Assembly: GCA_005885015.1 (NCBI GenBank)
Contig: VAYG01000122.1
Span: 7,577 to 14,270, forward strand
DNA from: Actinomycetota bacterium
GTDB taxonomy: Bacteria > Actinomycetota > UBA4738
Length of the DNA stretch: 6,694 bases
Direction: 5' to 3'
Part shown: positions 1 to 5,607 of the stretch, in pieces
How the letters are laid out: each line of letters opens with the position of its first letter
Numbering within the stretch: the stretch's first letter is position 1
Position numbers and translations under genes: made by a program
The notes under the pieces: model-generated
Database searches by the model: none
The model's input: the letters and a program-made list of their open reading frames with translations, nothing else
What the model was told of the DNA's origin: nothing

Positions 1-465
1 ATCGAGGAGCTGCTCGAGACCGCGCTGGTGGGGGAGTTGACGGTGATCGACGATCGAGGGCGCCTGGTCACCCACCCGCTGATCCCCCTTTACGACGGGC
101 AACACATCTACATGACTTCGAGCATCCTGTTCTCCAGGAAGCTCGAGCACATCAAGGGCAACCCGAAGGTCTCCGTGTCGATCAGCGACCCGAACGCCGT
201 CAGGGTCGAGCGCTTCCGCAGGGCCACGATCCAGGGCGACGCGACCGTTGACGACGCGGACCTGCATTCTGGCTGGGAACGGGTTCTTCCCATCTGGCGA
301 AAGAAGGAGCCGGCCATCGACTTCTTCCTGGGAAAGCGGGTCGCCCTGCCGCTGTTCTTCGAGCGAGCGGTCATTGAGATCGCTCCGCGACGGGCGTTCC
401 TGTGGGAGGACGGGGACACGTCCCGGCAACCCACCGTATTCGAGCTGATGGGGGCGGGACGATGA
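1..465 (+). CDS. PPOX-fold flavin-binding protein (5' partial)
   Basis: The reading frame is open from base 1 to the TGA at 463-465 (154 visible residues), so the true start lies upstream of the window; the GTG at 28 is inside the domain and is not a credible start. The sequence fits the pyridoxamine 5'-phosphate oxidase-like split-barrel superfamily: a strand that begins LVTHPLIPLYDGQHIYM, a basic SRKLEHIKGNPKVSVSI stretch typical of the FMN/F420 phosphate-binding side, and an ATIQGDATV strand. Members of this superfamily bind FMN, F420 or haem and include oxidases, quinone or nitro reductases and haem-degrading enzymes, so the substrate cannot be set from sequence alone. Its stop overlaps the ATG of the next gene (ATGA at 462-465), which implies translational coupling to a second PPOX-like domain fused to a prenyltransferase. 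The family call is fairly secure; the specific activity is unknown. Confidence 0.85.
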   Translation: MEELLETALVGELTVIDDRGRLVTHPLIPLYDGQHIYMTSSILFSRKLEHIKGNPKVSVSISDPNAVRVERFRRATIQGDATVDDADLHSGWERVLPIWRKKEPAIDFFLGKRVALPLFFERAVIEIAPRRAFLWEDGDTSRQPTVFELMGAGR

Positions 466-1841
466 GCGCGCCCGGCAGGCTTCTGGAGAGCATCTCCTCC
501 CGCGGATACACCCACGCGGTCGTCGCCTTCGTCGACGACCGCGGATACCCGCTCTCGGTCGCCACCGCCTTCGCCGTCCACGCCGATCGGGGCGCCATCC
601 TCCTCGAGCCGGTGGCCGGAGATGAGGTCGCCCCGCCGATCGGCCGGGAGGTCAACGTCGTGTTCAGCCACATCCGGCCGCAACCCGGCGTCGGGTACGA
701 CGAGCGTCGCTACGTGTCCCTGTGGGGGACGCTCCGCCCGAGCGACGGCCATCTGGAGCTCGTCCCCGACCGGGTCCAGCACTGGGACGAGGAGGAGATG
801 ACGTTCTTCGAGTTCTCCGAGCGAGGGGTGCCCCAGGCCCACCGCTACATGGAGCGGGTGTCGCGGGAGCAGGGGCGGCGGATCCGTCCCCAGCTCTCCA
901 GGGGCTGGCTGTTCCTACGAGCCACCCGGCTCCCGTTCCTGTCGGCGACGTTCATCCCGGTGGCCCTAGGGATTTCCGTGGCCGCCCTGCACGGCCAGTG
1001 GCACTGGTGGCTGGCCATCCTCACGCTGGTGGCGGCGGCCTGCGTGCACCTCGGGCTCAACGTGGCGAATGACGTGTTCGACACGTTGTCGGGGGCCGAC
1101 CAGGCCAACGTCACACCCACGCAGTTCAGCGGCGGATCGCGGGTGATCCTGTACGGCCTCCTCAGCATGCGCCAGATGGTGGCCCTGATGCTGGGGTTCT
1201 ACGCCGTCGGGGCGGGCATCGGCCTGTACCTCGCGGTCACCCGGGGGTTCTGGCCATTGTTCTGGATCGGCGTGGCCGGCCTGTTCATCAGCCTCTTCTA
1301 CACCGCCCCCCCCTTCAGGTTCGTCCACCGGGGCATCGGCGAGCTGACGGTGTTCCTCGGGTTCGGCCCGATCATGACCATCGGGGCCTATTACGTGCAG
1401 GCCAGGGCGTGGTCCTGGGAGGCCATCTACGCCTCCCTCCCGGTGGGGATTCTGGTGGCCCTGATCCTCTACGTGAACGAGGTGCCCGATCGGCCCGGCG
1501 ACGCTGCCGCCGGAAAGCGGACTCTGCCGGTTCGATGGAGCAAGGACGCGGTGATCGCCGTCTACGCGCTCGCCGTGGCGGCCGCCTTCGGCCTGATCGC
1601 TGGCGGCGCCATCGCCGGCGTGATCCCACGGCCCTGCATCCTCGCCGTCCTGGCAGCCCCGATGGCCGTTCCGGTGTACCACGCGCTCCGTGAGCACTAT
1701 GACAGCCCGTACCGTCTCATGCCCTTCATGGGAACGAACGTGCAGCTTCACATGGCCACCGGGATGGTGCTGATCCTGGGCTACGTGATCGCCATCGTGG
1801 CGAGCCACATCTCCGGACATCCCCCGGCGTTCCTGCGGTAG
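462..1841 (+). CDS. PPOX-like domain fused to MenA-like UbiA prenyltransferase
   Basis: A 459-residue protein with two parts. Residues 1 to about 125 look like a divergent PPOX split barrel (THAVVAFVDDRGYPLSVATAF strand pair, then RRYVSLWGTLRP). Residues about 148-450 are a UbiA-superfamily integral membrane prenyltransferase with roughly nine hydrophobic helices. The first Asp motif is N200-V-A-N-D-V-F-D207, the second is N339-E-V-P-D343-R-P-G-D347 followed by AAGKRTL; these bind Mg-prenyl diphosphate. The FSGGSRVI segment (222-229) and YTAPP...GIGELTVFLGFGP...GAYYVQ (280-312) resemble MenA, which prenylates 1,4-dihydroxy-2-naphthoate for menaquinone. The ATG at 462 is chosen because it overlaps the previous stop and is followed directly by the PPOX-like domain; a GTG at 402 would overlap the upstream gene by 64 bases. 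No stop or frame change separates the domains, so the fusion is direct in the sequence. An internal ATG at 849 (residue 130) could in principle give a stand-alone UbiA. Prenyltransferase assignment is strong; the acceptor and the role of the N-terminal domain are inference. Confidence 0.88.
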   Translation: MSAPGRLLESISSRGYTHAVVAFVDDRGYPLSVATAFAVHADRGAILLEPVAGDEVAPPIGREVNVVFSHIRPQPGVGYDERRYVSLWGTLRPSDGHLELVPDRVQHWDEEEMTFFEFSERGVPQAHRYMERVSREQGRRIRPQLSRGWLFLRATRLPFLSATFIPVALGISVAALHGQWHWWLAILTLVAAACVHLGLNVANDVFDTLSGADQANVTPTQFSGGSRVILYGLLSMRQMVALMLGFYAVGAGIGLYLAVTRGFWPLFWIGVAGLFISLFYTAPPFRFVHRGIGELTVFLGFGPIMTIGAYYVQARAWSWEAIYASLPVGILVALILYVNEVPDRPGDAAAGKRTLPVRWSKDAVIAVYALAVAAAFGLIAGGAIAGVIPRPCILAVLAAPMAVPVYHALREHYDSPYRLMPFMGTNVQLHMATGMVLILGYVIAIVASHISGHPPAFLR

Positions 1842-1849
1842 CCGGCGCG

Positions 1850-2890
1850 ATGGAATATCGCCCGCTCGGCCGGACGGGGGTCAAGGTCAGCGCCTACTGC
1901 CTGGGCGCGATGATGTTCGGACCCTGGGGGAACACCGACGAGGACGAGTGCGTCCGCATGATCCATTCGGCCCTGGACGCCGGGATCAACTTCGTCGACA
2001 CCGCCGACGTGTACGGGGAGGGCCGGTCGGAGGAGATCGTGGGGAAGGCCTTGAAGGGGCGCCGTGACGACGTCGTGCTGGCCACGAAGGTCCACGGACA
2101 GATGGGGACGGGCATGAACGAACAGGGGAACTCCCGCCTGTGGATCATGCGAGAGGTGGAGGCGAGCCTGCGCCGCTTGGGGACCGACCACATCGACCTC
2201 TACCAGATCCACCGGCCCGAGCCGGAGACCGACGTCGAGGAGACGCTCTCGGTTCTCACGGATCTGGTTCACCAGGGGAAGGTGCGCTACCTGGGCAGCT
2301 CGACGTTCCCTGGCTGGCAGGTCCTGGAAGCGCAATGGACCAGCGAACGCAGTGGATTGCAACGGTTCGTCTGCGAGCAACCACCGTATTCGGTCTTCGT
2401 TCGGAGCATCGAGCTGGACGTGCTCCCGGTGTGCCAGCGCTACGGCATGGGCGTGATCGTGTGGAGCCCCCTCGCGGGCGGGTGGCTCGCCGGCAAGTAC
2501 CGTCGGGGGGAGGCGCCCCCGGCAGACTCTCGCGCCCAGAGGTACGCGGCGCGCGGCAGTCCCATCGCGGCCCGGTACGACGTGACCCGGCCGGAGAACC
2601 AGCGGAAGTTGGATCTGGTGGAGGACCTGACCACGGTGGCGGACAAGGCTGGCCTTCCCCTGACCGGGCTGGCGATCGCGTTCACGCTGGCCCACCCCGC
2701 GGTGACCTCCGCGATCATCGGGCCGCGCACGCCTCAACAGCTCGAGGCCCTGCTGAAGACGGCCGACGCCCGGCTGGACGGAGAGACATTGGACCGGATC
2801 GACGAGCTGGTCGCGCCCGGTTCGGTTGTGTTCGATTTCGACCGGGGCTGGTCTCCTCCCTGGATGGAGCCGAGCGCTCGTCGTCGCTAA
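1850..2890 (+). CDS. Aldo/keto reductase
   Basis: A 346-residue NAD(P)H-dependent oxidoreductase of the aldo/keto reductase TIM-barrel family, about the usual length and probably cytosolic. The catalytic tetrad is visible as D50, Y55, K80 and H121, in FVDTADVYGEGRSE, ATKVHG and LYQIHRPEP. The start MEYRPLGRTGVKVS is a typical family N-terminus. A late AIIGPRTPQQLE segment (about residues 294-305) matches the cofactor phosphate-binding region seen in this family. The ATG lies 8 bases after the stop of the prenyltransferase gene with no clear Shine-Dalgarno sequence, so translation is probably coupled and the two genes are probably co-transcribed. The family reduces carbonyls, sugars and quinones, or oxidises the corresponding alcohols; the substrate here is unknown. 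Its place beside a prenyltransferase and flavin-fold proteins suggests a redox step on a prenylated or quinone compound, which is inference only. Confidence 0.92.
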   Translation: MEYRPLGRTGVKVSAYCLGAMMFGPWGNTDEDECVRMIHSALDAGINFVDTADVYGEGRSEEIVGKALKGRRDDVVLATKVHGQMGTGMNEQGNSRLWIMREVEASLRRLGTDHIDLYQIHRPEPETDVEETLSVLTDLVHQGKVRYLGSSTFPGWQVLEAQWTSERSGLQRFVCEQPPYSVFVRSIELDVLPVCQRYGMGVIVWSPLAGGWLAGKYRRGEAPPADSRAQRYAARGSPIAARYDVTRPENQRKLDLVEDLTTVADKAGLPLTGLAIAFTLAHPAVTSAIIGPRTPQQLEALLKTADARLDGETLDRIDELVAPGSVVFDFDRGWSPPWMEPSARRR

Positions 2891-2925
2891 CGGCCGGGAG
2901 CCCCGCGGGCCCCTCGGAGATGGAA

Positions 2926-2958
2926 GGAGAGCCGGAGGCACGGGCCCCCCGGCTCTCC
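2926..2958. terminator. GC-rich hairpin, possible terminator
   Basis: A perfect 10-base inverted repeat, GGAGAGCCGG at 2926-2935 and CCGGCTCTCC at 2949-2958, with a 13-base loop. It lies 36 bases after the aldo/keto reductase stop and 25 bases beyond the stop of the convergent small gene, so it could end transcription from both sides. Neither side has a T-tract, so it is not a classical intrinsic terminator; GC-rich hairpins without U-tracts are common at gene ends in high-GC bacteria. An overlapping alternative pairing, CACGGG (2939-2944) with CCCGTG (2957-2962), also exists. Confidence 0.5.
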
Positions 2959-2982
2959 CGTGTGGCGCACGGGCCCGCCCAC

Positions 2983-3381
2983 TCAGCAACGACGGTGGAT
3001 CGTCCAGCACGAATCAGCGGCGGCGCGACTGGCGGCGCGACTGGGGATGGCCACCTCACTGGCCCTGAATGCCCTCACCACGTCGAGTCTGGCTTCCTCG
3101 GCGATCCGAGGACCGGCCGGCGCGACCAGACCCGACCTGCTCTCGAAGTCGGCCCGGCGCAGCCTGGCCAGCTGGTCCACCCCCAGCCCGGACGCAACCC
3201 CCGAGGTCTGCCCGGCGGTGATGCCGGCCGGGGCCTTGGAAGCGGCGGGCTCGGACCGAAGCCCCACGTAGGCTGCGACTCCTCCCGTGAGCATCGCGGC
3301 GGCGAGCAACCCGATCAGCCACCGGCGGGAGGACAGGCCCCTCGGCGCCTCCAGGGTCAGGGCTGTCATCTTCGCGCTCAT
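2983..3381 (-). CDS. Small membrane-anchored protein of unknown function
   Basis: A 132-residue protein read from ATG at 3381 down to TGA at 2983-2985. I do not recognise the family. Visible features: a short N-terminus ending in arginines (R19, R20), one hydrophobic helix at about residues 21-41 (WLIGLLAAAMLTGGVAAYVGL), an Ala/Gly/Ser-rich linker (43-66), then a charged, probably helical part (LDQLARL-like stretch 69-83 and IAEEARLDVVRAFRASEVA 93-111). The arginines before the helix suggest an N-in signal anchor with the C-terminal 90 residues outside, or an uncleaved signal peptide. The start is fixed by a strong AAGGAGG (3394-3388) just upstream; a longer frame upstream to 3507 lacks such a site. 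Third positions are mostly G/C, like its neighbours, which supports coding. The C-terminus contains SRAASRAA, caused by a 12-base tandem duplication. It is divergent from hemE and convergent with the aldo/keto reductase, so probably its own transcription unit. Confidence 0.68.
   Translation of the reverse strand: MSAKMTALTLEAPRGLSSRRWLIGLLAAAMLTGGVAAYVGLRSEPAASKAPAGITAGQTSGVASGLGVDQLARLRRADFESRSGLVAPAGPRIAEEARLDVVRAFRASEVAIPSRAASRAAADSCWTIHRRC
3019..3042. repeat. 12-base perfect tandem duplication
   Basis: GGCGGCGCGACT occurs at 3019-3030 and again immediately at 3031-3042, and the match runs two further bases (GG). It lies inside the minus-strand small gene, where it keeps the frame and encodes the repeated four residues SRAA-SRAA near the C-terminus. 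Its multiple-of-three length is consistent with a slippage duplication tolerated in a coding region. Confidence 0.85.
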
Positions 3382-3386
3382 GGCTT

Positions 3387-3394
3387 CCCTCCTT
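3387..3394 (-). promoter_or_regulatory. Shine-Dalgarno site of the small membrane protein gene
   Basis: Read on the minus strand, bases 3394 to 3387 are AAGGAGGG, a near-ideal anti-16S complement, 5 bases before the ATG at 3381. It decides the start of the 132-residue protein over the upstream in-frame candidates and over the second Met at residue 5. Confidence 0.8.
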
Positions 3395-3426
3395 CCGCGT
3401 CCGCCGCCGTGGTGGCGGTGTTCCGG

Positions 3427-3432
3427 AGCGTA
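3427..3432 (-). promoter_or_regulatory. Possible -10 element for the small gene
   Basis: On the minus strand the hexamer is TACGCT (TAnnnT class). Transcription starting about 7 bases downstream would give a leader of roughly 40 bases that includes the Shine-Dalgarno site at 3394-3387. I see no convincing -35 hexamer at 17-18 bases spacing. The same hexamer stands upstream of hemE on the other strand. Confidence 0.35.
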
Positions 3433-3459
3433 GGAGAGGCGGCGGTGGGGGTCCGTGCC

Positions 3460-3472
3460 GGCGGTCACCGCC
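3460..3472. promoter_or_regulatory. Interrupted palindrome in the divergent promoter region
   Basis: GGCGGT at 3460-3465, one central C at 3466, ACCGCC at 3467-3472. It sits between the two putative -10 elements of the divergently transcribed small gene and hemE, where a shared regulator could bind. In DNA this GC-rich, 6-base arms can arise by chance; no regulator can be named. Confidence 0.25.
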
Positions 3473-3524
3473 CGCGTGTGCTTCCCATCGCATCCCGCTG
3501 GTGCCACGCATCACAGGGGACGGT

Positions 3525-3539
3525 CCGGGGCGGCCCCGG
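3525..3539. repeat. Inverted repeat just upstream of the hemE -10 element
   Basis: CCGGGG at 3525-3530, loop CGG, CCCCGG at 3534-3539. It covers the spacer and -35 area of the proposed hemE promoter and would not be in the transcript if that transcript is leaderless, so an operator role is possible. It may also be a chance GC-rich palindrome. Confidence 0.3.
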
Positions 3540-3545
3540 CGACGC

Positions 3546-3551
3546 TACGCT
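3546..3551 (+). promoter_or_regulatory. hemE: Putative -10 element of a leaderless hemE promoter
   Basis: TACGCT ends 7 bases before the hemE ATG at 3559. With usual -10 to +1 spacing, transcription would begin at or within a base of the A of the ATG. The bases before the ATG (GCTTCCAGCC) hold no Shine-Dalgarno sequence, which agrees with leaderless initiation, a common mode in actinobacteria. A recognisable -35 hexamer is not seen. Confidence 0.45.
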
Positions 3552-3558
3552 TCCAGCC

Positions 3559-4630
3559 ATGAACGGCCAGGACACCCACACGAGCGACCAGGCCGATCGG
3601 TTCCTCCGGGCATGCCGGGGCGACCCCGTCGACCGCACGCCGGTGTGGTTCATGCGCCAATCCGGGCGGTACCTCCCCGAGTATCGGGAGCTCCGCGGCG
3701 ACCGGGACGTCCTGGAGATGTGCCGCAACCCGGAGCTGGCGGTGGAGGCCACCCTCCTCCCGCTGCAACGGATGGACGTGGACGCGGCGATCCTCTTCTC
3801 GGACATCATGGTCCCGCTGGCCGCCATGGGGGCCGAGGTCACGATCCATCCGGGCCTCGGGCCGGTGGTCGGCCAGCCGATCGGGTCGGAGACCGACGTC
3901 CGCCGTCTTCGGATCCTGGAGCCTTCGGCCGACGTGCCCTTCACCCTGGAGGCCATCCGCATGCTCCGCAAGGAGCTGACGATCCCGCTGATCGGGTTCG
4001 CCGGGGCGCCGTTCACGCTGGCCTCCTACCTCATCGAAGGCGGTTCGTCGCGAACGTTCGTGCGGACCAAGGCGCTCATGCACGGTCGGCCCGAGGTATG
4101 GGCCGAGCTCATGGCCACCCTCGCCGCCAGCGTGCGCGCCTTTCTCCGGGCCCAGGTCGAGGCGGGGGTGCAGGCCGTGCAGCTCTTCGACAGCTGGGTG
4201 GGCGCGGTCGACCCCGACGACTACGCTCGGTTCGTGCTGCCGGCCACCCGACACGTCCTGGAGGGGCTGTCCGGACTCGACGTCCCTCGCGTCCACTTCG
4301 GCGTGGGCACGGGGGCGTTGCTGCCTCTGATGCGGGACGCGGGGGCCGGTCGGCGTGGACTGGCGGATGCCCCTGGACGAGGCCTGGGAGCGGATCGGCT
4401 TCGGCGTGGGAATCCAGGGGAATCTGGACCCGGCGGTTTGCCTGGCCCCGTGGGAGGCGGTCGAGGCCAAGGCCATGCTCGTCCTGGACAGGGCGGCCGG
4501 CAGGCCGGGGCACGTGTTCAACCTCGGCCACGGGGTCCTCCCGCAGACACCCGTGGGGACCCTCCAACGCCTCGTCGACCTGGTCCACGAACGAACGGAC
4601 CGCGGCGCCGCCGCATCGGAAGGCGCATGA
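3559..4630 (+). CDS. hemE: Uroporphyrinogen decarboxylase, with frameshift at about 4348
   Basis: HemE (UroD) decarboxylates the four acetate side chains of uroporphyrinogen III to give coproporphyrinogen III in the cytosol. The first 263 residues read in one frame: signature PVWFMRQSGRYLPEYR (residues 28-43), substrate-binding D82 in ILFSDIMVP, second signature GFAGAPFTLASYLIEGG (146-162) with Y157, LFDSWVG (209-215) and VHFGVGTG. The remainder (VGVDWRMPLDEAW, GIQGNLDP, GHVFNLGHGV with its conserved His) continues one frame over from 4349 to the TGA at 4628-4630. If repaired with the two residues that family members have at the junction, the protein is 358 residues, the normal length. Only one base, 4348, needs to be skipped to join the frames, but alignment suggests a net 5-base loss. 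The ATG at 3559 is chosen because the family match starts soon after and a -10 element fits it. The stop overlaps hemH. Whether the lesion is real or an assembly error cannot be told from the sequence. Confidence 0.93.
4345..4351 (+). other. hemE: Frameshift site in hemE
   Basis: Codons read ATG CGG GAC GCG GGG GCC up to 4347, then a lone G at 4348, then GTC GGC GTG GAC TGG in the new frame. Family members have two more residues here (E. coli MAETGCDALGLDW is 13 residues; here MRDAGA plus VGVDW is 11). Inserting five bases such as ACGTG after 4348 would give GCC GAC GTG GTC GGC and restore ADVVGVDW. The repeated GT/CG character of that motif would favour such a deletion. Confidence 0.8.
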
Positions 4631-5607
4631 CCGCACCGATCGGTGTCCTGGCCATGGCCTACGGGACGGCAGACGGTCCCGAAGACGTGGAGCGCTATTA
4701 CACGGACATCAGGGGAGGACGCCCTCCTTCCCCGGAGCACCTGGAGGAGCTGAAAGCCCGATACGCGGCCATCGGCAACCGTTTCCCGCTCCTCGACATC
4801 ACCCGGGCCCAGGCGGCGGCCCTCGAGCGCGAGCTGAACGGCGGGCAGGGATCCTTCCGGGTGTATCTGGGGATGAAGCACTCCCCGCCCTTCATCGCGG
4901 ACGGCGTGGCCCGGATGCGCCGTGACGGCATCGAACGGGCCGTGGGGCTGGTCCTGGCCCCTCACTGGTCCGGTATGTCGGTGGAGACCTACGTGGAGCG
5001 GGTGGAGAAGGCGCTGGCCGAGGCGGGCGCGGCCGAGGGACCTTCCTTCTCCTATGTCCGCCAGTGGTACGACGAGCCCGGATTCATCGATCTCCTGGCC
5101 GCCGGGGTCGAAGCGGCGCTCGGCCGGTTGGACGATGCCCGCCGGCCGGGAGCCGCCGTCATCTTCTCGGCCCACAGCCTGCCCACGCGGTCTCTTCCGG
5201 ATGGTTCCCTCCGCTGCAAGCTCTGCGACCTGTGCGGCCCGTCGTGCCGCTACGTGGACCAGCTGAGGGCCACGGCCGACTTCGTGGCGGACCGTCTGGG
5301 GCTGGTCTCCTACGCGATCGGATGGCAGAGCGCCGGTCGGACCCCCGATCCATGGTGGGGGCCGCCGGTCGAGGAGGTGATCATGGAGCTGGCCGCCGCC
5401 GGACACACCGCGGTCGTGGTCTGCTCGGCCGGCTTCGTCGCCGACCACTTGGAGATCCTGTACGACCTGGACATCGAAGCGCGCGCGGTGGCCGAGGAGG
5501 CAGGCGTCGCCTTCGCCAGGACGGAGATGCCGGGGACCCACCCCCGATTCATCGCCGCGCTGGCCCGAGTGATCCGGAATCATCTGCGCGCGACCCCGCC
5601 CCGATGA
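4627..5607 (+). CDS. hemH: Coproporphyrin III ferrochelatase (CpfC)
   Basis: A 326-residue soluble ferrochelatase that inserts ferrous iron into coproporphyrin III in the coproporphyrin-dependent haem pathway. It is close in layout to B. subtilis HemH: VLAMAYGTADGPEDVERYYTDI at the N-terminus places Y12 at the position of B. subtilis Tyr13, a residue typical of CpfC rather than protoporphyrin ferrochelatases. The catalytic histidine is H183 in FSAHSLP, and the paired acidic residue is E276 in GFVADHLEILYD. GWQSAGRTPDPWWGP is also present. Between HSLP and the next helix there is a loop with C197, C200, C203 and C207 (CxxCxxCxxxC), absent from the B. subtilis enzyme and likely to hold a [2Fe-2S] cluster, as reported for several bacterial ferrochelatases. 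No membrane segment is seen. The ATG overlaps the hemE stop (ATGA), with GGAAGG a few bases upstream; the stop overlaps the next ATG. Because the hemE frame before its lesion is the same as this frame, an uncorrected call would start this protein inside hemE. Confidence 0.95.
   Translation: MTAPIGVLAMAYGTADGPEDVERYYTDIRGGRPPSPEHLEELKARYAAIGNRFPLLDITRAQAAALERELNGGQGSFRVYLGMKHSPPFIADGVARMRRDGIERAVGLVLAPHWSGMSVETYVERVEKALAEAGAAEGPSFSYVRQWYDEPGFIDLLAAGVEAALGRLDDARRPGAAVIFSAHSLPTRSLPDGSLRCKLCDLCGPSCRYVDQLRATADFVADRLGLVSYAIGWQSAGRTPDPWWGPPVEEVIMELAAAGHTAVVVCSAGFVADHLEILYDLDIEARAVAEEAGVAFARTEMPGTHPRFIAALARVIRNHLRATPPR

Noticed and set aside
402..461. Upstream GTG start that would add 20 residues to the PPOX-UbiA fusion
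   Set aside because: It would overlap the preceding gene by 64 bases, and the added residues lack similarity to the domain; the ATG at 462 gives the usual 4-base coupling overlap.
966..1820. 284-codon minus-strand open frame opposite the UbiA domain
   Set aside because: Composition (His, Gly, Asp, Glu, Arg in runs) is that of an antisense reading of a membrane protein gene; no domain is seen.
2938..2976. Direct repeat GCACGGGCCC at 2938-2947 and 2967-2976
   Set aside because: Two short GC-rich copies near a hairpin are expected by chance at this base composition; no sign of a mobile-element end or attachment site.
1781..3010. 409-codon minus-strand open frame opposite the aldo/keto reductase
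   Set aside because: Antisense shadow of a gene with an intact catalytic tetrad; composition is rich in Arg, Pro and Gly and no motif is visible.
3382..3507. N-terminal extension of the small minus-strand protein to 3507
   Set aside because: The added 42 residues are His/Arg/Gly-rich, no ribosome-binding site precedes that start, and the extension would read through the excellent Shine-Dalgarno site at 3394-3387.
2140..3558. Long plus-strand open frame that runs upstream of hemE in the same frame as hemE and hemH
   Set aside because: It overlaps the aldo/keto reductase and the small minus-strand gene, is rich in Gly/Arg/Pro and has no recognisable domain. Stops are rare in off frames of high-GC DNA, so openness alone is not evidence.
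4339..4352. Programmed ribosomal frameshift in hemE
   Set aside because: A programmed shift should keep the full protein, but two conserved-length residues are missing at the junction; a short G run (4341-4345) is present but no stop codon or pausing structure is evident.
3511..5583. 690-codon minus-strand open frame opposite hemE and hemH
   Set aside because: It is an antisense shadow of two clearly conserved genes, with low-complexity His/Arg/Pro/Gly composition and no family features.
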